A DNA stretch of 64,000 nt from Bacteroidota bacterium (GTDB lineage Bacteria > Bacteroidota > Bacteroidia > Chitinophagales > Chitinophagaceae): assembly GCA_003175935.1 (NCBI GenBank), contig PSRI01000128.1, forward strand, positions 1 to 64,000, written 5' to 3'. A program made the translations under genes and the position numbers. Below the pieces are notes generated by a model, which made no database searches, was not told the DNA's origin, and was given only the letters and a program-made list of their open reading frames with translations. The stretch's first letter is position 1, and every line of letters starts with the position of its first letter. Positions 1 to 7,989 of this stretch are shown piece by piece.

Positions 1-290
1 TTCTCATGCCCGGGTGTACACAAATTGTAAGCATACATCATCACAAATCACTCCCACACCCCGGGTGTCGACACCTAAAAACTGCATTTGGTTTCCATTT
101 TAAAAAAATATTCTCCCGGGTGTCGACACAAATTGTAAGCATACATCCAGGGTAAATCAATCCCACCCCCGGTATCGACACCTAAAAACTCCAATTGGTC
201 TCCATTTAAAAAAAATGTTCTCCCGGGGTGTCGACACAAATTGTAAATGCACGTCCAGGGTATTCCCCGGGTGTCGACACAATAAAAATT
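1..290. repeat. Left sub-array of palindromic repeats, period about 108 bp (units near 1-110, 111-219, 220-290)
   Basis: Cores GTGTCGACAC at 65-74, 120-129, 228-237, 271-280; variants GTGTACAC at 14-21 and GGTATCGACACC at 171-182. 14->120->228 and 65->~173 give spacings of 106-108 bp. Shared text 'CCCGGGTGTCGACACAAATTGTAA' and 'CACCTAAAAACT'. Confidence 0.85.
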
Positions 291-325
291 GAATATAGTG
301 AACACCAGTTAAGTGTAAATTTTGA

Positions 326-695
326 GCGTCGACACCGCAGCATTGGGTAAAATGTTTATTATGGTGTAGACCACTTTAATTCTAATGGTGTCGACACCGT
401 GGGATTTTAGGAAATTGAAAGTGGTTGAAATGTTGGCAGGTGTACACCATTTTGTTTTGAATGGCGTCGACACCGCGGGATTTTGGGAAATTTAAAAGTA
501 GTTGAAATGTCATCAGATGTATTGCAATTTGTTTTGAATGGTGTCGACACCGGGGATTATAGCAAATAAAAGCTGGTTTAAATATTGGCAGGTGTACACC
601 ATTTTGTTTTGAATGGCGTCGACTCCCGGGAACCTCAGTTGAAATTTTTTGTGGTGTAAACCATTGCGAATTAAATGGGCGTCGACACCGTGGGA
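326..695. repeat. Right sub-array of palindromic repeats, period about 76 bp, alternating GGYGTCGACACC and GGTGTACACC
   Basis: GGYGTCGACACC-type at 326-336, 387-398, 463-474, 540-551, 615-626 (last copy imperfect) and 678-689; GGTGTACACC-type at 363-372 (variant), 439-448, about 515 (degenerate), 591-600, 653-662 (variant). Spacings 76, 77, 75, 63 and 76, 76, 76, 62. Confidence 0.87.
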
Positions 696-830
696 GTAAT
701 GAAATGTAATTTGGTTTTATACCCGAAATTTTTCCGAAAAATACTCCCAACCACCGGGATTTCTCATTTGCATCCCTTTTTTCCCAAACGTATTTTTGTT
801 TAAATATTTTTTCACGCTAACCTAACCCCT

Positions 831-1391
831 ATGCAATCTATTTTCAATGTCGAATTCCTTTCGGCACAAATACAAAATCAAAAACCCCTATTTGTCAACG
901 ATAAAATAAAAATCGAAATCGTTGAATCCCTTCACTGGCTAGTGCGACAACAACGATGCACCATCTACGGATTTTCAATACTTCCCAGCGAGCTAAACCT
1001 CATTTGGGAAATAAATCCGGATGTCCGAAGAACCGATTGCCAGGGATCACTTTTCAAATTCACCGGACATATGTTTAAAAAATACCTCGAAAAAAATGAA
1101 CCCGAAACCCTGGCAAATTATCTGGTAGAAAGGAAAGACCGAAAATATCATTTCTGGAATGGAAATCCACTCATCCAGGAATGCTGGAATCCGAAATTTT
1201 TAGAAAATAAACTTTACAGAATACATCAACTTCCCTGCTACCCTAAATGGAATCTGGCGAAAGTGCCCGAAGAATATCATTGGTCTTCTGCTGCATTCTA
1301 CAAATTAAACGATCACTCATTCCCTTGGCTTACTTCTTACAAACTAATACCAATTCATTCCCCTTCATCTTTCGCTCCTCACAATGCTTAG
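831..1391 (+). CDS. RAYT/IS200-like (Y1 transposase family) homologue with substituted HUH motif
   Basis: Resembles Bacteroidota REP-associated transposase architecture: 'IYGFSILPSELNLIWEI' where family members have '..P-N-H-x-H-L-I-W', 'KDRKYHFWNGNPLIQECWNPKFLENKLYRIH', 'PEEYHWSSAAFY'. Both HUH histidines replaced (SELN). Confidence 0.72.
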   Translation: MQSIFNVEFLSAQIQNQKPLFVNDKIKIEIVESLHWLVRQQRCTIYGFSILPSELNLIWEINPDVRRTDCQGSLFKFTGHMFKKYLEKNEPETLANYLVERKDRKYHFWNGNPLIQECWNPKFLENKLYRIHQLPCYPKWNLAKVPEEYHWSSAAFYKLNDHSFPWLTSYKLIPIHSPSSFAPHNA

Positions 1392-1439
1392 TTTGATCCA
1401 TACCCATTCAATAATATTTCCTCAACCAAAGTCTTCATT

Positions 1440-2606
1440 TCATATCAACCTCTTAATATTTCCAAGATCTCCATCAATCACCACTACACCGGGCTGCTTT
1501 CCTTTATCTAAACTTCCCAATTGCTCCTCAAGTCCCAAAGCTCTTGCACCATTCATAGTGCACCATCTCAAGACATTTGCAATATTCAGTTCAGGATAAA
1601 ATTTTCGTAATGTGCGTATCTCGTTTACTAAATCCAATTGATGATTGGAAGCCAGGCTATCAGTACCAAGAACAATATTGCAGTTATTCCTTTCAAACAT
1701 TCTTACGTCGGGAATTGTACCATTGATATATTGATTTGCATTCGGACAAAAACACCAATACATATTCCCGAAATCGACAGCCTGATATTTTTTGGAAAAA
1801 TCAATATCATCCTGACTACTCGCAATATTATGCACCATCATCATCGACCTTTTACCAGAAAAATGTGGAAGAAAACTTTGCAGACTGCTTACGCCAGTTG
1901 GAATAAACGAGCTCATATCGGAGCCCAACTCTTCATACAACCTTAAAAAACTTCCACTCTTTGATTGGAGAAATTCATTTTCATCTTCAGTCTCCTGGTT
2001 ATGAATAGAAACATAATCAGCACCAAGATCATTGATTAGGTCCATTAATTTGCCAGACACAGAATAAGGAGCATGCGGGACAATATCCACCAGCGCACTA
2101 TTTCCCAACTCGCTCCTGAATATTTCCGCAACCTTTATGGCATTCGAAAGTCTGCTTTCTGCAACAGATTCCGGAAATCCTGCCGCTTCAATAAAATTTC
2201 TGTAAATAATTTCAGACCTACTTTTTTGTCTCACCGTATCACTTCCATTGCAAATATCCCCTACTGCAACTATTCCACTCCGCAACATTTCATTATCAGC
2301 AGTTTCAATAGCCTGCAGCCTAAGTTCTTCGTCAAAATTTCTTCGCTTAATCACGCCCAAAAGAAAATCAATCATTCCTGTTTTTTCGGGAATCACGCCC
2401 TTCAAATAGGACAATTCCAAATGACAATGAGCATTCACCAGGCCCGGACTTATTATCCCATTAAAATTTCTTATATCATCTCCGGCCTCATTATCATTTA
2501 CTATTGCTTCAATTTCACCATTGGTTTTACAAATAAGCACTTTATCGCCATTCAACATTGTAATGCCGGTAAAAATTTTATCAGCCTTATATTTATGATA
2601 AGCCAT
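1440..2606 (-). CDS. Amidohydrolase family protein (cytosine/aminofutalosine/SAH deaminase-like)
   Basis: 'GIISPGLVNAHCHLELSYLKG' metal-binding HxH, 'HNIASS', 'VLGTDSLASNHQLDLVNEIR'. Confidence 0.85.
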   Translation of the reverse strand: MAYHKYKADKIFTGITMLNGDKVLICKTNGEIEAIVNDNEAGDDIRNFNGIISPGLVNAHCHLELSYLKGVIPEKTGMIDFLLGVIKRRNFDEELRLQAIETADNEMLRSGIVAVGDICNGSDTVRQKSRSEIIYRNFIEAAGFPESVAESRLSNAIKVAEIFRSELGNSALVDIVPHAPYSVSGKLMDLINDLGADYVSIHNQETEDENEFLQSKSGSFLRLYEELGSDMSSFIPTGVSSLQSFLPHFSGKRSMMMVHNIASSQDDIDFSKKYQAVDFGNMYWCFCPNANQYINGTIPDVRMFERNNCNIVLGTDSLASNHQLDLVNEIRTLRKFYPELNIANVLRWCTMNGARALGLEEQLGSLDKGKQPGVVVIDGDLGNIKRLI

Positions 2607-2687
2607 GAAAGGTGTGAATGAATTAACTTTGCGAACTTATTTGCTTTTTCCGGCAGAAAACTGCCATCTTAAAAGTAATTTAAAACT

Positions 2688-3752
2688 ATGTTAGATAAAC
2701 TTGATGCGATCAGGGCCAGATTTGAAGAATTGGGAGTAGCGCTCACTAACCCTGAAATAGTGAGTGATAATAGGAAATTTGGACAACTAAGTAAAGAATA
2801 TCGTAACCTGGAAAAAATTGTAAAAGCCCAGGATACTTACAAAGATGTTTTAGACAATATTGAATTCAATCGGGAGGTACTCAATGGGGATGATGCTGAA
2901 ATGAGGGATCTGGCCAAACAAGAGCTGCCGTTGCTGGAAGAAAGAAAAGAAAAGCTTGAATCTGATATTAGGCAAATGCTGATTCCGAAAGATCCCCAGG
3001 ACGACAAAAATGCCATAATCGAAATACGTGCGGGCACGGGGGGCGATGAAGCCTCTTTATTTGCCGGCGATTTGCTCAGAATGTATATAAGGTACTGTGA
3101 AAAAAGAGGGTGGAAAACCGCTATTCTCAGCGAAAGCGAAGGCACAGTTGGTGGATACAAAGAAGTTCAACTAGAAGTAACCGGTGATGAGGTTTATGGA
3201 ACTCTCAAATTTGAAAGTGGAGTCCATCGAGTCCAAAGAGTACCTGATACTGAAACAAGCGGTAGAGTCCATACAAGTGCGGCAACTGTGGCGGTAATGC
3301 CTGAAGCTGAAGAGGTAGATTTTGAACTGAGGGAAAGTGATGTGAAAATGGAGACAGCCCGAAGTGGAGGTGCTGGTGGACAAAACGTAAATAAAGTTGA
3401 AACAAAAGTGATGCTGACCCACTTGCCTACAGGAACCGTCGTTGTTTGTCAAACAGAACGATCTCAATTGGGGAATCGTGAAAAGGCAATGCAAATGTTG
3501 AGGACCAGACTGTATGAAGAGCAGGTTCGTAAACAGGAAGAAGAAATCGCAAGAAGAAGAAAAAGTTTAGTGAGTACGGGTGATCGCTCAGCCAAAATCA
3601 GAACATACAACTTTCCTCAGGGCCGCGTCACCGACCATCGCATCGGCCTGACAGTATATAACCTGGACGAAGTCATAAATGGAAATATTCAACCATTCAT
3701 CGACGCGCTTCAATTTGCAGAAAATGCGGAAAAACTTACACAGACTGCCTGA
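2688..3752 (+). CDS. prfA: Peptide chain release factor 1
   Basis: GGQ motif '[17 protein letters not shown]', '[19 protein letters not shown]', '[27 protein letters not shown]'. Confidence 0.96.
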   Translation: MLDKLDAIRARFEELGVALTNPEIVSDNRKFGQLSKEYRNLEKIVKAQDTYKDVLDNIEFNREVLNGDDAEMRDLAKQELPLLEERKEKLESDIRQMLIPKDPQDDKNAIIEIRAGTGGDEASLFAGDLLRMYIRYCEKRGWKTAILSESEGTVGGYKEVQLEVTGDEVYGTLKFESGVHRVQRVPDTETSGRVHTSAATVAVMPEAEEVDFELRESDVKMETARSGGAGGQNVNKVETKVMLTHLPTGTVVVCQTERSQLGNREKAMQMLRTRLYEEQVRKQEEEIARRRKSLVSTGDRSAKIRTYNFPQGRVTDHRIGLTVYNLDEVINGNIQPFIDALQFAENAEKLTQTA

Positions 3753-4021
3753 TAAGAGTATCCACTAATCAATCAATTATAGTTTGTATTAGAGAATAAA
3801 ATTGTAAATTAGTAGAGCTCTATCTCTATTTGCCCACCTGCAATTTTCCTAATTCCTAAACGTATTTTTAAGGTTATTTTATTCCAGCTATCTGGTTTAA
3901 TCTATACCCCTTTGAAAATCTTGGAAAATGTGAAGTTTTTCATTTAAGAGGCTATTTTTTTATTTGCCTTGATGAAAAAAATGATTGACTCATAATTTGC
4001 CACCACGAAAACGACAGAACG

Positions 4022-4918
4022 ATGGAGCCTAAAAAAGGGATTAGCTTCTTTAAAAAGTCAAGGGTATTTGTAAAAAGCATTTGGAACAATTTATTCATCC
4101 TCACTTTCCTCATTGGATTTCTGATTTCTTCTTTGATTTTTATTCATATGGAATCAACTTATGAATCAGACCTGTTTCAAAATGTAGTTCAGAAAATTTA
4201 TCACGAAGGAAATGGTAAGATGTCAGCAGACAGTTTTCTCGTGCATGCGGTCCACATGACAAAGCGATTGATGATTGATCGTGAAATTATTTTTAAGAAT
4301 GCAGAGTTCAACGATATTAAAGGAGGCTTTCTCAAGCCAGCAACAGTTGATCTGGCAACAGCATATGGTTCTTGCGGAAGTTATTCAAATGTGCTTGCAA
4401 GAATTTTGGTACGGGATGGAAAAGAGGTGCGATTTGCGCAAATGAAAGTGAATGGAGTTTATGGTGGACATATTCTGATTGAAGCGAAAGGCGATAATGG
4501 ATGGGTCGTGTTGGATCCTATTTATGATTTATATTTTGTTAGTCCGGATAAACATCTCGCATCTTTTGAAGAGGTCGCCTCGAATTGGAATTTTTACCAA
4601 AATCAGGTGCCAGCTGATTACAATTTGAATTATAACTACAGTGGTGTTAGATATACGAACTGGAACAAAATTCCAATAGCACTACCCCTCGTTAAGAAAA
4701 TAATTTCTCTGTTTGTTGGACCAAAAAATGCCGATCAGATATCATTGAGGTCCTATTTCCTCAAAACTTACGAAACAATCTTTCAGGTTGGCTTGATATT
4801 CCTGATATTGATTTCCGCCCATACTTTTGAAGTTTTTCGCCGACAAAGAAGATTTAATTTATCGGCCATTAATCGGGACTCCGACATTTCATTGCTCGAT
4901 CAAAGAATTCCCGCCTGA
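4022..4918 (+). CDS. Transglutaminase-like-fold membrane-associated protein
   Basis: N- and C-terminal hydrophobic segments; putative Cys-His-Asp order 'YGSCGSYSNVLARIL' / 'GGHILIEA' / 'WVVLDPIYDLYF'. Confidence 0.55.
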   Translation: MEPKKGISFFKKSRVFVKSIWNNLFILTFLIGFLISSLIFIHMESTYESDLFQNVVQKIYHEGNGKMSADSFLVHAVHMTKRLMIDREIIFKNAEFNDIKGGFLKPATVDLATAYGSCGSYSNVLARILVRDGKEVRFAQMKVNGVYGGHILIEAKGDNGWVVLDPIYDLYFVSPDKHLASFEEVASNWNFYQNQVPADYNLNYNYSGVRYTNWNKIPIALPLVKKIISLFVGPKNADQISLRSYFLKTYETIFQVGLIFLILISAHTFEVFRRQRRFNLSAINRDSDISLLDQRIPA

Positions 4919-4996
4919 TTTATTTTAAAAAATAGAGCCATTCAAATGAGATGGACTTAACCCATTTCTCCCTTATTTTGCAGCCAAATACATATT

Positions 4997-6049
4997 ATGC
5001 GAATCTTGGTAACAGGAGCCGCCGGCTTTATTGGTTTTCATCTGGTCAATTATTTGATTCAAAGAGGCGATGAGGTTACCGGTATGGATAGTATAAATGA
5101 TTACTACGATCAAAATCTGAAATTCAGTCGATTGGCACAGGCAGGAATTCAGAAAGATAGCATCGCATATAATACTCTCGTAAAGAGTAAGACTTATCAG
5201 AACTATGGTTTTATCAATCTTCAACTGGAAGATGCGGAAAATCTGAACAAACTTTTTTCAGCTTTGCAGTTTGACAGAGTATGTAATCTGGCAGCCCAGG
5301 CTGGTGTAAGATATAGTCTCACTAATCCGCAAGCATATATCAACAGCAATATCATTGGCTTTAGTAACGTACTGGAATGCTGCAGGCACCACGAGATTAG
5401 CCACCTTGCATATGCAAGTAGTTCAAGTGTATACGGACTGAACAGTAAAACACCTTTTTCGACTTCAGATAATGTGGACCATCCGGTTTCGCTTTATGCA
5501 GCCAGTAAAAAAAGCAATGAATTAATGGCACATGTTTACAGCCATTTATTTGGGATTCCATCTACAGGTTTGCGCTTTTTCACAGTTTACGGGCCCTGGG
5601 GAAGACCAGATATGGCTTTGTTTTTGTTTACAAAAGCTATCCTTGAAGGAAAGCCCATAGAAGTGTTCAATAGTGGGAATATGGTGAGAGACTTTACTTA
5701 CGTTGACGACATAGTGGAAGGTGTAGTGAGAGTGATTGACAATCCCCCAACGCCCAATAGCAATTGGGACAGTGCAAATCCAAATCCGGCCAATTCATCG
5801 GCGCCGTATAAAGTTTACAATATAGGCAACAACAATCCGGTGAGGCTGATGGATTTCATAGAAGCGATTGAGCAGGAGCTTGGTAAAAAGGCAGAGAAGC
5901 AAATGATGCCCATCCAGCCAGGCGATGTCACAGCAACTTATGCAGATGTAAAAGATTTGGTTGAAAATCTCCATTATAAACCTCAGACTCCTATTAGAGA
6001 CGGTATTCGCAATTTCATAAGCTGGTATCGGAAGTATTACAATGTGTGA
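4997..6049 (+). CDS. NAD-dependent epimerase, UDP-glucuronate 4-epimerase-like
   Basis: '[17 protein letters not shown]' Rossmann motif, '[13 protein letters not shown]', '[41 protein letters not shown]'. Confidence 0.9.
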   Translation: MRILVTGAAGFIGFHLVNYLIQRGDEVTGMDSINDYYDQNLKFSRLAQAGIQKDSIAYNTLVKSKTYQNYGFINLQLEDAENLNKLFSALQFDRVCNLAAQAGVRYSLTNPQAYINSNIIGFSNVLECCRHHEISHLAYASSSSVYGLNSKTPFSTSDNVDHPVSLYAASKKSNELMAHVYSHLFGIPSTGLRFFTVYGPWGRPDMALFLFTKAILEGKPIEVFNSGNMVRDFTYVDDIVEGVVRVIDNPPTPNSNWDSANPNPANSSAPYKVYNIGNNNPVRLMDFIEAIEQELGKKAEKQMMPIQPGDVTATYADVKDLVENLHYKPQTPIRDGIRNFISWYRKYYNV

Positions 6050-6103
6050 TTTCGCCTGCATGCCGGCGAATCATGAACCAAAATCTGCCTGAAACTTTCA
6101 TTT

Positions 6104-6150
6104 GAAGAGAATTCTTTTCACAGTTTCGCAATAACTGTGATTATCTCTTC
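6104..6150 (+). promoter_or_regulatory. Bipartite stem-loop in the leader preceding the UpxY-like gene
   Basis: Outer stem GAAGAGA (6104-6110)/TCTCTTC (6144-6150); inner stem TCACAGTT (6118-6125)/AACTGTGA (6133-6140), 7-nt loop; in a ~490 bp gap without a convincing CDS. Confidence 0.4.
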
Positions 6151-6539
6151 CGATAACGGGTTTCTAACCTCTGTGGCTCATTGTTGAATGGTTTAAAAAT
6201 TTATATTTGTCAAACAATTTTCCAGAATCAATGGGGTTTATATAAATCTCTGAAAATGTTTGAGTTCTTAACTTGATTTCTGCGATATGATAGTCCGGAT
6301 GAAAGGTGCTTTTTACGCAGCAATTTCGCCCGAGGTATTCTACAATACATGAATCAGTTATTGCTAATATAAATTGGCTTGCAGGATGATCTCCTATCGC
6401 AGAAATAGGAACGGGAAAATTGTATAAACTATTGAAAAGAAGTCGGTTGCAAACTTATGCTGTGACTGACGTGGCGAAGCTTTGAAGCAATCATACTGCC
6501 ATATGGCCGGGGTTAGTTTTAAACGGTTAATTTTGGATC

Positions 6540-7043
6540 ATGCACAACGACAAAAGATGGTATGCCCTTTATACAAAGCCCCGCTGGGAGAAGAAAGTAC
6601 ACCAATTCCTGCAGGAAAAAGGTATGGAGAGTTACTGCCCTCTTAATAAAGTCCGAAAAAAATGGAGCGACAGATATAAAGTAGTTAATGAACCCCTGTT
6701 TAAGTCTTATGTGTTTGTAAAATTGAAGGAAAGCGAGCAGTCGGGGGCGAGAATGATTGGTGGGGTTGTGAATTTTGTTTACTGGAATGGAAAGCCTGCA
6801 CATATTCGAGAAGAAGAAATTCTCCTGATAAGAAAATTTTTGAACGAATACGAGTCTTTGGAAGTTGCACCCATCTCATTTTCTGAACAGCAGAAAGTGA
6901 AATTTTCAAGAGGAGTGCTTATGGATGAACAGGGAATAATCACACGGGTTGATAAAAATAAAATCCAGGTAATGCTCACCAGTTTGGGATACAAATTAAT
7001 TGCTACAGTTAACAAACAGGAAGTAATTCCACTTCAGGATTGA
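6540..7043 (+). CDS. NusG/UpxY-family transcription antiterminator
   Basis: 'RWYALYTKPRWEKKVHQFLQEKGMESYCPLNKVRKKWSDRYKVVNEPLFKSYVFVKL' NGN domain; C-terminal KOW-like region; first gene before wza/wzc homologues. Confidence 0.9.
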   Translation: MHNDKRWYALYTKPRWEKKVHQFLQEKGMESYCPLNKVRKKWSDRYKVVNEPLFKSYVFVKLKESEQSGARMIGGVVNFVYWNGKPAHIREEEILLIRKFLNEYESLEVAPISFSEQQKVKFSRGVLMDEQGIITRVDKNKIQVMLTSLGYKLIATVNKQEVIPLQD

Positions 7044-7085
7044 TGACTACCATATTCTTCAAAAAACTTTTCTCATAAGCAATTT

Positions 7086-7901
7086 ATGAAAATCATTTTT
7101 CGGCTATTGATTGTTTTTTCCATCGTTGGATTATTCTCATGTAAAACACAAAAACAGGTTCAATACTTACAAGGCAGCATTGATACTACAAAATTTTCTC
7201 AGGTGAAAATTCCTGAGCCCGTAATACAACGGGATGATCTTTTGGGAATAACAGTTTATAGCGATAACCCTGAAGCCACAGCAATTTACAATCAGCAAAT
7301 GGTAACCAGTCCAACGTCTTCAGCGGTATCAACAACGGGATCTTCGGTTGGAGGTTTTATGGGAGCAGCTGCACCTACGATGCCTGGGTATTTGGTTGAT
7401 CAGGATGGTGATATTCATATGCAAAGCCTTGGCGCTTTGCATGTGGAGGGCCTCACTAAATCACAACTTGGAGCATTGTTGAAAGAGAAATTATCTCCGT
7501 TTCTGAAAAATGTATATTTCAATATTCGGTTCCTGAATTTTAAAATAACGGTACTGGGTGAGGTAGGTAAACAGGGAGTATATACGATCCCCGGCGATAG
7601 AGTGAATATCCTCGAAGTTCTGGGAATGGCCGGCGATCTCACTATCTACGGGATGAAAGACAGCGTGATGGTTATCAGGGAAGGAAGCGGAAAAAGAGAA
7701 TTCGGTCGGGTTGATGTAAGCAGTCCTGACCTTTTTGTATCACCCTATTACTATCTAAAGCAAAACGACATTATACTGGTCAAATCAAATCCTAAGAAGC
7801 CCACTGTTTCAGAGCAGGTCACAACTCGTAACCTGGCTATAATAGCTACTATAGCAACAATTATTACGTCAGTGGGCGTATTGATTAGTCTATTTAAGTA
7901 A
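7086..7901 (+). CDS. Polysaccharide export outer-membrane lipoprotein, Wza-like (Poly_export/SLBB)
   Basis: Lipobox 'IVGLFSCKTQ', 'DLLGITVYSDNPEA', 'VTVLGEVGKQGVYTIPGDRVNILEVLGMAGDLTIYG'-like region. Confidence 0.92.
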   Translation: MKIIFRLLIVFSIVGLFSCKTQKQVQYLQGSIDTTKFSQVKIPEPVIQRDDLLGITVYSDNPEATAIYNQQMVTSPTSSAVSTTGSSVGGFMGAAAPTMPGYLVDQDGDIHMQSLGALHVEGLTKSQLGALLKEKLSPFLKNVYFNIRFLNFKITVLGEVGKQGVYTIPGDRVNILEVLGMAGDLTIYGMKDSVMVIREGSGKREFGRVDVSSPDLFVSPYYYLKQNDIILVKSNPKKPTVSEQVTTRNLAIIATIATIITSVGVLISLFK

Positions 7902-7989
7902 ACAGGTAAGAATTTTGTAGAATATTGATAAGGAAGAAGCGTTAACACAAGAGATCAAACCTCAAACACCGTACGGAGCACAACTAGAT

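Noticed and set aside
1-720. CRISPR array
   Set aside because: Repeats are short palindromes within degenerate 76/108-bp tandem units; the intervening sequence is itself repeated (not unique spacers), and no cas genes are nearby.
382-750. 122-aa minus-strand ORF (and 75..305) as a real repeat protein
   Set aside because: It lies wholly in the palindromic array. The right array period (75-77 bp) is mostly not a multiple of 3, so the frame does not track repeat units; no recognisable domain.
1638-2621. Plus-strand ORFs 1638..1946 and 2073..2621
   Set aside because: Antisense to a well-supported amidohydrolase; translations lack domain features.
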